Assembly (NCBI GenBank): GCA_025936015.1 | Contig: JAICUE010000180.1 | Span: 1-5,915 of the forward strand | Direction: 5' to 3' | From: Gemmatimonadaceae bacterium | Lineage (GTDB): Bacteria > Gemmatimonadota > Gemmatimonadetes > Gemmatimonadales > Gemmatimonadaceae | DNA length: 5,915 bases | In this document: positions 5,660 through 5,915 of the stretch, one piece after another | Position numbering within the stretch: the stretch's first letter is position 1 | How the letters are laid out: the number at the start of each line of letters is the position of its first letter | Position numbers and translations under genes: made by a program | Notes under the pieces: generated by a model | Database searches by the model: none | What the model was told of the DNA's origin: nothing | Seen by the model: the letters and a program-made list of their open reading frames with translations, nothing else

Positions 5660-5915
5660 ATGATCTTCCTCTCGCCGCTCTGGCTCGCGCTCTCCGCCGC
5701 CGCGCTCGTCCCGCTGCTGCTGCACCTGCGGCGCCGGCCGCACGGGCGCGTCGTCGAGTTTCCCGCCGCGCGCTATCTCGCCCGTGCGACACGGGATCAC
5801 GAGCGCTCACTGCGCGCGCGCAACTCGCTGCTCGCGTTGCTGCGGTTACTGCTCGTGATCCTCTTCGCCATGGCCGCTGCGCGGCCGCTCGCACGCATCG
5901 GCACCGGTCACGGCC
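5660..5915 (+). CDS. BatA-domain membrane protein, N-terminal fragment (cut by window edge)
   Basis: The first 85 codons of an inner-membrane protein. The opening IFLSPLWLALSAAALVPLLL followed by HLRRRP is the characteristic start of the BatA N-terminal double-transmembrane domain: a first membrane span (about 4-23), the conserved P-x-x-x-H (Pro18, His22), a basic cytoplasmic stretch, then V-x-FPAARYL (32-40). A second span lies at about 57-74, ending in AARPL. Whole members are often 600-800 residues, with a VWA or glutamine amidotransferase-like domain after this; that part lies outside the window, so the class cannot be told. The ATG is 10 bases after the DUF58 stop. The nearest purine-rich site, aagggg at 5639-5644, is rather far, which suggests translational coupling. 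DUF58 followed by this domain is a common gene pair in the MoxR-linked aerotolerance (Bat) cluster type. Confidence 0.9.
   Translation, partial: MIFLSPLWLALSAAALVPLLLHLRRRPHGRVVEFPAARYLARATRDHERSLRARNSLLALLRLLLVILFAMAAARPLARIGTGHG

Overview
This is a GC-rich bacterial chromosomal window with four protein-coding regions, plus a fifth cut by the right edge. It looks like ordinary core chromosome of a Gram-negative, LPS-making bacterium. Gemmatimonadota or a relative is my guess, from base composition, the family set and the recurring CCTAACG word. No sequence search was possible, so the phylum is an inference. There are no RNA genes, insertion sequences or CRISPR arrays, and no gene-free stretch longer than 193 bases.

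Left half, minus strand, read from right to left: a divergently transcribed DUF4384 lipoprotein gene (3012-4562) ends at a strong 13-bp hairpin (2961-2991). Next comes lepA, encoding elongation factor 4 (1110-2906), from a GTG start with a good ribosome binding site. After lepA, a palindrome built from degenerate 7-base units (982-1077) fills most of the gap to a GT9 heptosyltransferase gene of waaF type. That gene starts at 980 and runs off the left edge.

Right half, plus strand: after a 193-base divergent intergenic region, a DUF58 protein with a MIDAS-type metal site (4756-5649) is followed 10 bases later by the start of a BatA-domain membrane protein (5660 to the edge). DUF58 and BatA-type proteins normally work with a MoxR AAA+ ATPase in envelope-stress or complex-assembly modules. 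No moxR lies directly upstream here.

The genes fall into three functions: translation quality (LepA), outer-membrane LPS core synthesis (WaaF-like), and envelope proteins (DUF4384 lipoprotein, DUF58/BatA). The features most worth a second look are the heptad palindrome that touches the waaF start codon, the octamer GCCTAACG that accounts for every TTA codon in lepA and in the visible part of waaF, and the long Gly-Asn and Arg-Ser-Glu-Pro repeat tail with a CXXCH motif in the DUF4384 lipoprotein. I did not find convincing evidence of a wholly new multi-gene system.
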